From: Rothia dentocariosa ATCC 17931
Lineage (GTDB): Bacteria; Actinomycetota; Actinomycetes; Actinomycetales; Micrococcaceae
NCBI RefSeq assembly: GCF_000164695.2
Contig: NC_014643.1
Coordinates: 1,550,001-1,614,000 of the forward strand
DNA: 64,000 bases
Direction of reading: 5' to 3'
Made by a program: the position numbers and the translations under genes. The notes under the pieces were generated by a model, which was not told where the DNA came from, searched no databases, and was given only the letters and a program-made list of their open reading frames with translations. Positions 52,280 to 60,234 of the stretch are shown here, one piece after another. Numbering within the stretch: position 1 is the first letter of the stretch; each line of letters begins with the position of its first letter.

Positions 52280-53518
52280 ATGAATCCCCACTATACGTTA
52301 GCTAACGGTGCATATGAGCCCACTACCTACGAACTTGGCTATATTTATGCGGACCTGCAGGATATCGCCCAGGCATATATCGACTGGCAGCAAAAGCTGG
52401 GCTACCGCATGCAGTATGAGGTTGTTGAATCAGGCGGGTTAGCTGCGGCGATATCGTACCTTGAGCCGCTGCGTCGTATCAGTGATGCTGTTGTGTTTAC
52501 TGAGTGTGAAAATTATTGGGTTTCGGTTTTGACAAATCGTGTGCCGAGTAACGATGTAGATTCTATTGTGCACACAACCTCTCGACTATTGAATACTACC
52601 GGCGTGCTGATCTCAAATGTTCCGAATCGGTACCCCATAGCTTCTCATGCTGATTCTCAGGTGAATGTGCGAGGTCGTCGCCGGTTTGAGGTTCTTTTTC
52701 AGCCTGATAATCCCGGCGATATTCACACGGAACGGGCTCGACGATGTGTTGAGGTTAAACGTGAGATGGGCTCTCGGTGGCGTTTCGTTCATGAGGGGCT
52801 CCCAATTAACTTTGAGAAGGAAGAAGCATATAAGGTTGCGCGTATTCCTGACCGCCTCAGTGCGGATATGCTGATCGATTATGCGCACGCTATGCGAATT
52901 GACCCGTATGATGAGAACTTCTACACGGGTCGTAGCGTGGCGGTGTATCGGTACAAACCAGAGTTTGAGGTAGAAGAGAATAAGAAATTTATTGTGCCTC
53001 ATAGTTTTGCCGAGGCACGCCACTATTTTGGGTATGTTCCTTCTGATGGCACAGCCCCGTTGGAACCATCGGATGAGACACCTGCGGGGTGGGATACCCG
53101 TTCAGTACTTGAACGTATGCGTTCACACCTCCCGCTAACCGTTGATGCAGTGGAGATCATGGGCGAGAACGCCTGCGCAGTTTTATCTGGGAAAGATTGG
53201 GCACTTCAAGTTAACTGTAGCGGTGTTCTTACCGCAGCAGAGGGCTCTGTTCCCAAGGGACCCCAGCCCCAGGATAATCATTTTCCGGATAGTCTGGGGC
53301 AAGTTCAGGGAACGGTAATCACTGAGGTTTCCGGTTCAGAAGACGGGTATAACCCCGTGATAACACTGCGTGCTTCTGATGGTTCCCCGTGGACTTTAAC
53401 CCTGCAAGCGGGCGCGGTGAACGATCCATGGGAGCTATTTGCTCATGGCGAGCGTATTGCTGGCTTTTCGTGGCAGGATCACCAGGCTTGGCAAGCAGGA
53501 GATCTTACCCAAGGGTAG
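52280..53518 (+). CDS. Probable immunity protein for the second toxin type (copy 2)
   Basis: 412 residues. A paralogue of 50491-51807 along its full length: GAYEPTTYELGYIYADLQDI, an aromatic segment with AVVFTECENYWVSVLTNRVP, DRLSADMLIDYAHAMRIDPY, SFAEARHYFG, then a C-terminal beta-rich part with TLRASDGSPWTLTL and GFSWQDHQAWQ. It is less AT-rich than copy 1. It follows tail B by 36 bp and ends the whole toxin locus; a strong terminator stands 10 bp behind. Function by context only. Confidence 0.6.
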   Translation: MNPHYTLANGAYEPTTYELGYIYADLQDIAQAYIDWQQKLGYRMQYEVVESGGLAAAISYLEPLRRISDAVVFTECENYWVSVLTNRVPSNDVDSIVHTTSRLLNTTGVLISNVPNRYPIASHADSQVNVRGRRRFEVLFQPDNPGDIHTERARRCVEVKREMGSRWRFVHEGLPINFEKEEAYKVARIPDRLSADMLIDYAHAMRIDPYDENFYTGRSVAVYRYKPEFEVEENKKFIVPHSFAEARHYFGYVPSDGTAPLEPSDETPAGWDTRSVLERMRSHLPLTVDAVEIMGENACAVLSGKDWALQVNCSGVLTAAEGSVPKGPQPQDNHFPDSLGQVQGTVITEVSGSEDGYNPVITLRASDGSPWTLTLQAGAVNDPWELFAHGERIAGFSWQDHQAWQAGDLTQG

Positions 53519-53527
53519 CTCATATAG

Positions 53528-53568
53528 AAGGTGACTTCTCGACATAGCCATCGGGAAGTCACCTTTTT
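53528..53568 (+). terminator. Rho-independent terminator at the end of the toxin locus
   Basis: An 11-bp perfect stem AAGGTGACTTC / GAAGTCACCTT with a 16-nt loop, followed by three more Ts (T-run of five). It closes the locus that begins with the Rhs gene. Confidence 0.85.
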
Positions 53569-53728
53569 GCCGTCCCTATCATGTTCCTGCGGTTATCCAG
53601 ACGGAAGCTGAACAGCGTTCCGGCTGGTAAACTGATGGTGCTATACGTGCGGTATAAAACCGCGCAGTCACCGTGTGAATGTGCCCCAGGCGTCTGCCGT
53701 AAGCACGTACCCTAAGAGAGGGTTTCTT

Positions 53729-54268
53729 ATGATTATTGGATACGCCGCCGGCGCCTACGACCTGTTCCATTACGGGCACCTCGAAATCCTGCGCAAGGCG
53801 AAGGAAAACTGCGACTACCTTATCGCCGGTGTCGTGCACGACGACGTTCTTGAACAAACCAAGGGGCGCCGTCCCGTTATCCCCATTGATGAACGTGCCG
53901 CAATCGTCAGTCATATCGACTATGTGGACGAAGTCTATATCGAAACCACCCCCGATAAGATCGAAACATGGCACCAGAAGCCCTTTAACGTCTTTTTCAA
54001 AGGCGATGACTGGAAGGGAACCCCGCAGGGCCTCGCCCTTGAAAAACGTTTCGCAGAGGTCGGTGTGAGCGTCCATTACTTCCCCTATACGGAGCACACC
54101 TCAAGCACCAAGCTCCGCAAAGTTGTTGACCTGCTAGAAGCTGAGCACGACCTGCGTGTTGAGATGCGTCGCTTCGCCGAACTTCTTGGTGACCGTGCCT
54201 ATCATGAGGCGGTAGTCGCCGCTAAAGCAGAGGACCCCGTAGAAGGGGCAGAAGCTGAAGCATCCTAA
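53729..54268 (+). CDS. tagD: Glycerol-3-phosphate cytidylyltransferase-like protein (TagD type)
   Basis: 179 residues from ATG 53729 (AGAGAGGG upstream); the open frame extends further upstream without support. Motifs of the cytidylyltransferase family: AAGAYDLFHYGHLEILRKAK (H-x-G-H), DYLIAGVVHDD, RRPVIPIDERAAIV, VFFKGDDWKG and FPYTEHTSSTKLR (T-x-x-x-S-S-T-x-x-R). TagD makes CDP-glycerol from CTP and glycerol-3-phosphate. The C-terminal 45 residues are an extra helical, acidic tail. CDP-glycerol or a related CDP-alcohol might serve glycan decoration; a CDP-alcohol transferase gene is at 62482. Confidence 0.85.
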   Translation: MIIGYAAGAYDLFHYGHLEILRKAKENCDYLIAGVVHDDVLEQTKGRRPVIPIDERAAIVSHIDYVDEVYIETTPDKIETWHQKPFNVFFKGDDWKGTPQGLALEKRFAEVGVSVHYFPYTEHTSSTKLRKVVDLLEAEHDLRVEMRRFAELLGDRAYHEAVVAAKAEDPVEGAEAEAS

Positions 54269-54301
54269 GCCCATCGGTCGCTAGCATTCAGCACCCAACA
54301 G

Positions 54302-54365
54302 AAAAAGGCTCTTTATTCGAATAAAGCGGGTTTTCCGCCGCTTCATTCACATAAAGAGCCTTTTT
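54302..54365. terminator. Bidirectional terminator between convergent genes
   Basis: A 15-bp perfect stem with AAAAAGGCTC at one end and GAGCCTTTTT at the other, A-run and T-run on opposite flanks, and a smaller GCGG...CCGC stem in the loop. It stands between the plus-strand tagD-like gene and the minus-strand DUF2505-like gene, so it serves both. Confidence 0.88.
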
Positions 54366-54390
54366 AGCAGGTAGACTAGCAGGTCAGTAA

Positions 54391-54894
54391 TTAACCCTGC
54401 TGAGCGGTCCACTTCTCAGCCGAGGTACCAAGAACCTTGAGCACGCGACCAACCTGAGGTTCGGCAGCGGCAGCAATCTTCTTGCCCACCAGCGGAATCG
54501 AGCAGGAGACCTCACCATTGACGTCCACACGTGCCTGGCTGTCGCTCACAGGAGTGAGGGTCTGGGTAGCCTGTGCGCTTACAGGCATACCGCTAACCTT
54601 AACCTCGGTGTTTACGGTGCGGGTGCCGTCGGCAGCGGGCGCGCTCACCTTATCGGTCTGGGTCATACCCACACCGTTAGAGACGAACTTCTTCGCAATA
54701 TCCGGCACGCGGTCTGCGGGGATGGTGCGCTCGGTGGTAATGGTGTACTCACCGGCGGGGTCACCGTCAAGGTTGAAGCTGACGAAATTAACACCAACCT
54801 CATTGCATACAAAGCGTGCGAAATCTTCGCTGGCGTATGCTGCAGCGATCTGCTCAACTGATACGTTGACGTCGTTGGACTCTTGAACTGCCAT
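54391..54894 (-). CDS. DUF2505-like protein
   Basis: 167 residues from ATG 54894, preceded by a purine-rich GGAAGGAAAAGAG; the frame is open further upstream but without a good start. The pattern (VEQIAAAYASEDFARFVC, GEYTITTERTIPADRVPDIA, TQTLTPVSDSQARVDVNGEV, SCSIPLVGKKIAAAAEPQVG) fits the actinobacterial DUF2505 family, an SRPBCC/START-like lipid- or ligand-binding fold. Its function is not known. There is no signal peptide. A weak hairpin (AGGCT...AGCCT) lies in its 5' region near 54960-54985. Confidence 0.7.
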   Translation of the reverse strand: MAVQESNDVNVSVEQIAAAYASEDFARFVCNEVGVNFVSFNLDGDPAGEYTITTERTIPADRVPDIAKKFVSNGVGMTQTDKVSAPAADGTRTVNTEVKVSGMPVSAQATQTLTPVSDSQARVDVNGEVSCSIPLVGKKIAAAAEPQVGRVLKVLGTSAEKWTAQQG

Positions 54895-55131
54895 ATTTTC
54901 TCTTTTCCTTCCATGGCGCGTGCGAAGCCCCGGGCATCCTATCCGGAAGATAAGCGCTCCGAGGCTTTCGTACCTAACAGGTAACAGCCTTCGTGGCTGC
55001 ACAACTTGAGTGGAACACCCGCGTATATGTGCAGTCCTCTGCCTCATATAGCGGCGGATGCTCCGGTGTAGCCTTACGTCTGAAAACTCGGCGGATACAT
55101 GTGCACTATATCGCCGATAGCTACTTAGATT
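54895..55131 (-). other. Intergenic region between two minus-strand genes
   Basis: 237 bp with no gene. In minus-strand RNA the stretch around 54955-54990 can form a hairpin with AGGCT/AGCCT and TTACCT/AGGTA arms. The region would hold the promoter of the DUF2505-like gene. Nothing else was recognised. Confidence 0.35.
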
Positions 55132-55842
55132 CTACTCGCTGGGTGTAATAGCGTTAATTCGAGCCATTTCTTGCTTACCCGCAGCGTGGGCACGTGCTGC
55201 CTGCTTGAAACGGGCTATGTATCCCTCAGCACGGCGAGTCTTCCCCGAAAGCAGGTTATCGAGCCCCTGCGCCAGCTGTTCTGCTGCGATACTTGGGTTC
55301 GCCACATAGGGCTTTGCCGCATGAAAAAGTGAGGGATTTTCAAAGGCTAGAGTAAGCTTGTCGAACAGGTCTGCGCGGCTCTCAACGATAACGGCGCCGC
55401 CCTGCTTCTCCATCATGGTAACGAAAGGGACCTGGTGGTTATCGACAACTTCATCAAACTCAACGCGGCGCGGTACAACGAGGGGGATAGCACCGGTGGC
55501 ACGCGCATCCTGAATAGACCCCGGGCCGCCCTGAACCAGTACAACCTGCGCCTTGGCATATAGGTGTTTGAGGGTGCCTGCGGGCAGAAGTTTAACGTTG
55601 TCTGCTCCTTCAACGGGGGAAGTATGGCCGTGTTGAATGAGGCATCGTACCTGAGGATTCTCCGCCAAATAAGCCTTGACCCACCGTAGCAGCCGATCAA
55701 AGGTGTGATAGTCGGTTCCGAGAGAAACCACAAGATCATAAGTATCCGCCGGAAGACGTGAGGGAGCCTGGGCGAGAGTGAAGCTCGCCGGATCGAGAAT
55801 AATGCTATGCCCCGCAGTATGGGGCACGTTCTGAATAGACAT
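55132..55842 (-). CDS. PssE/EpsF-like catalytic subunit of a split glycosyltransferase (Alg13 type)
   Basis: 236 residues. The C-terminal GT28-type half: YDLVVSLGTDYHTFDRLLRW, RCLIQHGHTSP, LKHLYAKAQVVLVQGGPGSI, PLVVPRRVEFDEVVDNHQVP. G-G-P-G-S and H-x-x-D-N-H-Q are the UDP-sugar-binding residues of Alg13/MurG-like proteins. It needs a membrane-anchoring partner, given here by the PssD-like protein at 56119. The pair usually adds the second sugar to a lipid-linked first sugar. The 276-bp gap between the two genes is unusual. A 14-bp palindrome AGACATATATGTCT covers the start codon. Confidence 0.82.
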   Translation of the reverse strand: MSIQNVPHTAGHSIILDPASFTLAQAPSRLPADTYDLVVSLGTDYHTFDRLLRWVKAYLAENPQVRCLIQHGHTSPVEGADNVKLLPAGTLKHLYAKAQVVLVQGGPGSIQDARATGAIPLVVPRRVEFDEVVDNHQVPFVTMMEKQGGAVIVESRADLFDKLTLAFENPSLFHAAKPYVANPSIAAEQLAQGLDNLLSGKTRRAEGYIARFKQAARAHAAGKQEMARINAITPSE

Positions 55843-56118
55843 ATATGTCTGATCCTAACTCTAATCGGTGAGTGCGGAATCGGTCAGCCTAAAGAGTGGA
55901 AGTAGGCCAGCTAACCCCGAGTGGTTGGTAAATCGGAAGAGTTTCTGCGATTGACTCCGGTGGTTAGTCGAAGGTAATGCTCGCCCGCAGATGTTGTTAT
56001 CAGTTTGTTATGTATTAAGTATATACGCGCAGACGCAGGATTAAAGTAAAACTTCACGGTCATGAAAGCGGTGAAAATTATTAATCCCACGCCCGCGCAT
56101 ATAATGCGGTGCTGCGCC
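55843..56118 (-). other. Intergenic region between pssD-like and pssE-like genes
   Basis: 276 bp with no gene recognised. AT-rich between 55980 and 56090. On the minus strand TATACT (with TTTAAT 16 bases upstream) could be a promoter for the pssE-like gene; weak evidence. Confidence 0.35.
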
Positions 56119-56592
56119 CTAGAAAATCGGGTGCAGAATCGTCGAATCCGGAAAATTCTTCTGCTGTTCCTCATTCTGAACGTTAAAGCTATCGGCCAGA
56201 ATATAGAGCATTTTTCCCGTCATCGTCGGCAGCGTCGGGCGATCATAGCACTCAATGTACATGGTCTTGACCCGAAACAGCTTCGCCGCTACGAAGAACG
56301 GAACCGCAACCCCGGCCCCCGCAGAAACTACGGCCTGCGGTTTCTCCTGAGGAATAACCTTCAGAGCCAAGAAGAAATTCCGAATAGCGTTCTTAATATT
56401 GCGGGTCGTAGGGTAGTAGGCCCAATGCACACGCTCGTTCTCAAGCGCCGCCTGAACATCGGGCTGTTTGAAACTCACCCACACCCGCTCGTAGTTTTCC
56501 CATGCAGAAGCGGTCTCGGTCAGATGCTTCAAATGCCCGCCGCTGCTAGAGACGAGAAGTAACTTTGCGGACTTATCCGACGAATTAGCCAT
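56119..56592 (-). CDS. PssD/EpsE-like subunit of a split glycosyltransferase (Alg14 type)
   Basis: 157 residues. Motifs: LLLVSSSGGHLKHLTETASA, VWVSFKQPDV, PQAVVSAGAGVAVPFFVAAK, VKTMYIECYDR. S-S-G-G-H-L and S-x-G-A-G-x-A-x-P-F are the signature of Alg14/CpsF/PssD proteins, which bring the catalytic Alg13-like partner to the membrane. RBS GAGGG before ATG 56592. It starts three bases after the stop of the large flippase-Wzz gene, so it belongs to that operon. Confidence 0.86.
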   Translation of the reverse strand: MANSSDKSAKLLLVSSSGGHLKHLTETASAWENYERVWVSFKQPDVQAALENERVHWAYYPTTRNIKNAIRNFFLALKVIPQEKPQAVVSAGAGVAVPFFVAAKLFRVKTMYIECYDRPTLPTMTGKMLYILADSFNVQNEEQQKNFPDSTILHPIF

Positions 56593-56595
56593 CGT

Positions 56596-59500
56596 TTATC
56601 CCTCTTTCTGCGGTTCCATAAATACTGCGATGCTCACGGTATTTTCAAGAGTCTGCAGGTACGAGAAGAGCTCGCGCAGCTTTGCCCGGTTAGTATCTTT
56701 GTTCACCGGAATCAGGCACAGACGAGTAGCACTGCTGAAGCGCACAACCTGCGGAAGCGTAGCGGAGTTCCCCAAATCAACCACAACGGGAATGGAATTA
56801 CCCGCAACATACTTCTCGGGGTTCTGCAGCGAGTGACTGTCTTTGAGCGACTTGTAGTCGATAAAACGCACCTGATCGCTTGGCAGCGCGGTGTAGAGAG
56901 CCTGGTACATACGGTAAGCGAGTTTGCCGGATGCAGAACTGAGGGTAATACCGGCATAACCGGCCTTCTTGAGGTCACCATCCGTAGCGCCTACACGGTG
57001 CAGCAGCAAAAGCGCTCCTTCGGTGTCGTTCGGCTTGAGCTCATGCGAATCGATACCCATTTCCTTGAGACGACCAGCGTAACCTAAGGTACGCATCGAA
57101 CGGTCATAAATGTATGCTGCAGCAATACCCACCAGCAGACCGAAGGCACCGCCAACGACCATCAGAACCATGGGGGAGAGACCCTTCTGGCTCTTTGGAA
57201 CCTGAGCCGAGGATACAACACGACCGCCCTCCTGAGAAATCAGCTCAAGCTGAGAAAGGCGTTCACGAAGCTGAGTAAGTTCGGAAGCTGGGATGGTATT
57301 GCTATTTTGTGCTTCGTCAATCTTCTCATTGAGCTTCTTGCGCCGGTCCTCCACATTAGCCTTGAGGCCTTCACTGCGCACCTCCAGATAGGCTTCAGCC
57401 ACGGCATTTGCGTAGTCAGCCGCTTGCTGGGCGTTAGGCAGAGTCACCTCAATATCCAAAACGGCCGACTGCGAAGTACCCGTTACCTTTGTGGCAGCCA
57501 TGAGCTTATCAACGTCCATCGCCTGGTAGTTGGGCCCCTCTTGGTTAGCCTGAGCCTTGGTAATGGCACGCCCGGCAACCTGGCGGGAACTTGCCGCACG
57601 GGACTCGGTGTTAATATCGACCTTCAAGGAGTTCGCGCTGCCGGTTCCAGAAAGGTCGTTCACGAGCGGATAAACCACCACAGTTGATTTCGCGGCGTAT
57701 GATGCAGGCGAAATCACACCGTAGGTGCCCGCAAGAATCGCCATCACCACGATCGGAATAAGAACAATGAGCTTATGGCGCCATACTCGCTGAACCTGCT
57801 CAAGCAAAGATGCCGAAGGCTGTTTCTCGGAAGTGCTCGAATTTTCCATGGTGTTCTCTTTCTGAACGATAATCCTGGGTCGTTCGTGGTTCGTGATCGG
57901 TGTTGTGTTGTGAGAGTCCGTCGTATCTTCGGAAGACTTCGCCGGGGCTTCGGCGTCTGTGCTTTCCGTTGGTGTCGCCTGAGTCTTAGCGGCGGGCTGC
58001 GCGGGTATCATGCCCGTGGGCGTATCCGGGGCACCATTTGCGGTAGCCTGTGCAATCGCAGGAAGCCTCGGCTTCTTTACGGCTTGCACGGGCTGAGCTG
58101 GCTCGGGAGATTTATCGGCTTCAGGCTGTGCAGAATCCTGCGGCAGAGCATTTCTGAGGGTACCAACCGCAGAATCGGGTGAACCCGGCTCGTCACCAGC
58201 CGCCGCACCCAGGAATATTGGCACGGTTGGCGATTTTTCGATATGCGGTGTTTTCCCCGTCCGGGGGTTGCTGTGATCCTGCGACGATGCGTTAGCCTGC
58301 GGCGCAGACTCTTGTTCTCTCCCCATGTGCGGAGTTTGTCCCTTCTCGTGAAGTTGTTCGTGGTGAACCGCCGTTCCCTCGGCGGGAGGCGTAGCTGACA
58401 GATGTGTCTCAGCTGCGGTATGTTGCTGAGAGGGCGCATCCGAAGACTGCGCCGGTGGTGTTTTTGAAAGCGCCGCAGTAACGGCGGAAGCAATGCTGGA
58501 GGAGCGCTGAGGATGCTGCGGGGAAACCCCGACGAGCTGAACCATCGTTGCTCCGTGGGCAAGCGCATCATTCAAGCGCTGTGCATCGGCACCGGAATCG
58601 GTATACTGCGGGAACGCCTCACGCCGCCCCTGAGCAATAGCGGCACGCACCGCCGAAAACTTGCTGGGGGAGCGAACGATCGCCATCACCGTGGTAGGCG
58701 CGTTTTCCGGGGTCTGGGCTGCAACAACTTCTTCCGCGGTTGCGGGCTTCTTGCGTGCCGAGAGGAAACGTTCAACGCCCAACGGCTTGCGGAAGCGCTT
58801 CAGCAGGTAGCCGTAGCTTGGAACCAGAAGAACCAGGTACAGTACCAGAGCTACTAGGCTTTGCCCCAGAACCGCAAGCGGAATAAGGGCGCATACGGTC
58901 GGTACCGCACCGCCAAGGATGAGCGCCGGAGCCATTTCCTTGACGGTAGCGCGAATACCCACCAGCTTGAAGACCTGGTAGCTTGCCAAGAACGTATCAA
59001 TCAGCAGCGCCGCCGCCCAAGCGGTGACGGCACCATAGAGCCCCCATAACGGAACCAAGGTAAGGTTCAAGATAATCGCCAGAACCAGAGCCGAGAGCTT
59101 ATTGAGAAGCTGCCAACGGCTTTTACCGCTCATGAGCAGAACTGACTGCACGCCGCCCGCACTCATCGCGAGCATCGCCGCCGGGCAGATAACCCAGAGA
59201 ATACCGGCGCCAGACTCGAAACCTTTACCAAAGAAACGCAGCAAAACCGGGCCGAAGAAAGCAAGTGAAAGGTAGAAAGGCCAAGCTAGGGCGGTGAGCA
59301 CGCGGGTGGTCGCAAGGAAGATTTCACGGGCACGAACCAAGTTTTGGGTTGCCAAAGCCGCGCTGATCGATGGTCCGGTCACGATGCGCCCGGTGTGTTC
59401 GACCATAGTGCCAACACGCACACACCGGTTTACCGCGCCGTATACACCGCCTGCGGCCGGTCCGAGGAATGCTGCGATAACCAGCACATCAATCCATTCG

Positions 59501-60234
59501 AGTGCGGTCTCGACAATGGCGGCAACACCGCGGGCAGATGAGAACATCCAAAAAGAACGCAGCGTTTCTTCTGGGGCGTCCTGATGCTCGTTCGTGGTGG
59601 GCGGCTTATCCTGGCTCATTTCTTCGGGAAGAGGGCGGTTGAGCAGGTATGCGGTGACCGCCGTGGTGATAATCACCGGAATAGTCCATGCCCACACTAA
59701 GCCCATCAGAGAACCCGCGAGAATCACCGCAAGAGCTACGCCAGCTAGGCGAAGAGTCGGGAGCACCACGTTCTGCAGGAGGGTGAATGTCACTACCTGG
59801 TTTAGACCGCGTAATGCGCCGAACCCCACCGTCATGGCGGCGGCAATTATCAGGAACGGAGCGCTCACCCGTAGAGCGGTGGCGTATTCGTCGCTTCCCG
59901 GCATGATTAAGCTGTACACCAGCGCTGCGAGGGCTACAACAACGGCAAGGAGTACCGAGGGGAAAAGAGCGAAGCGGATAAGCTGGGGGAGCGCAGAGTA
60001 TCGTCCTAGGGCACGCTGTGCGGACATCGTACGTACAAGCCCGGTATCCGCGCCGAAGACTGAGAGCGAGGTCCCGATCGCAAAGAGTGCCATTAGACGG
60101 AAGAATTCACCGGCACCGGCGGCGCCGATTCCGTTTGAGACCACGAGGGTTGTAACGAACGCAATACCGGCACCGTACATCACACAGAGAGAAGCCAGCG
60201 ATCCGCTGCGTGCTAAAGAAGCATGACGTGCCAT
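56596..60234 (-). CDS. Wzx-type flippase fused to a Wzz-type co-polymerase with degenerate kinase domain
   Basis: 1212 residues in one frame from ATG 60234 (GAGAGGAG upstream, overlapping the polymerase stop). Residues 1 to about 495 are a 12-14 helix MATE/polysaccharide flippase (GIGAAGAGEFFRLMALFAIG, YGAVNRCVRVGTMVEHTGRI). Residues about 495-795 are a disordered Ala/Pro/Gln/Ser/Thr-rich linker. Residues about 796-1212 are Wzz-like: helix near 820-840, outside domain with coiled coil (QLRERLSQLELISQ), helix near 1023-1043, then a cytoplasmic domain. That domain resembles a BY-kinase (SSASGKLAYRMYQAL, PVVVDLGNSATLPQVV) but without Walker A lysine context or Tyr tail. An internal ATG at 57849 with AAAGAGA upstream could yield the Wzz part alone. 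Confidence 0.83.
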   Translation of the reverse strand: MARHASLARSGSLASLCVMYGAGIAFVTTLVVSNGIGAAGAGEFFRLMALFAIGTSLSVFGADTGLVRTMSAQRALGRYSALPQLIRFALFPSVLLAVVVALAALVYSLIMPGSDEYATALRVSAPFLIIAAAMTVGFGALRGLNQVVTFTLLQNVVLPTLRLAGVALAVILAGSLMGLVWAWTIPVIITTAVTAYLLNRPLPEEMSQDKPPTTNEHQDAPEETLRSFWMFSSARGVAAIVETALEWIDVLVIAAFLGPAAGGVYGAVNRCVRVGTMVEHTGRIVTGPSISAALATQNLVRAREIFLATTRVLTALAWPFYLSLAFFGPVLLRFFGKGFESGAGILWVICPAAMLAMSAGGVQSVLLMSGKSRWQLLNKLSALVLAIILNLTLVPLWGLYGAVTAWAAALLIDTFLASYQVFKLVGIRATVKEMAPALILGGAVPTVCALIPLAVLGQSLVALVLYLVLLVPSYGYLLKRFRKPLGVERFLSARKKPATAEEVVAAQTPENAPTTVMAIVRSPSKFSAVRAAIAQGRREAFPQYTDSGADAQRLNDALAHGATMVQLVGVSPQHPQRSSSIASAVTAALSKTPPAQSSDAPSQQHTAAETHLSATPPAEGTAVHHEQLHEKGQTPHMGREQESAPQANASSQDHSNPRTGKTPHIEKSPTVPIFLGAAAGDEPGSPDSAVGTLRNALPQDSAQPEADKSPEPAQPVQAVKKPRLPAIAQATANGAPDTPTGMIPAQPAAKTQATPTESTDAEAPAKSSEDTTDSHNTTPITNHERPRIIVQKENTMENSSTSEKQPSASLLEQVQRVWRHKLIVLIPIVVMAILAGTYGVISPASYAAKSTVVVYPLVNDLSGTGSANSLKVDINTESRAASSRQVAGRAITKAQANQEGPNYQAMDVDKLMAATKVTGTSQSAVLDIEVTLPNAQQAADYANAVAEAYLEVRSEGLKANVEDRRKKLNEKIDEAQNSNTIPASELTQLRERLSQLELISQEGGRVVSSAQVPKSQKGLSPMVLMVVGGAFGLLVGIAAAYIYDRSMRTLGYAGRLKEMGIDSHELKPNDTEGALLLLHRVGATDGDLKKAGYAGITLSSASGKLAYRMYQALYTALPSDQVRFIDYKSLKDSHSLQNPEKYVAGNSIPVVVDLGNSATLPQVVRFSSATRLCLIPVNKDTNRAKLRELFSYLQTLENTVSIAVFMEPQKEG

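Noticed and set aside
59594..60226. 210-codon plus-strand frame opposite the flippase
   Set aside because: Arg/Ala/Thr-rich antisense product of hydrophobic helices; no RBS or family pattern.
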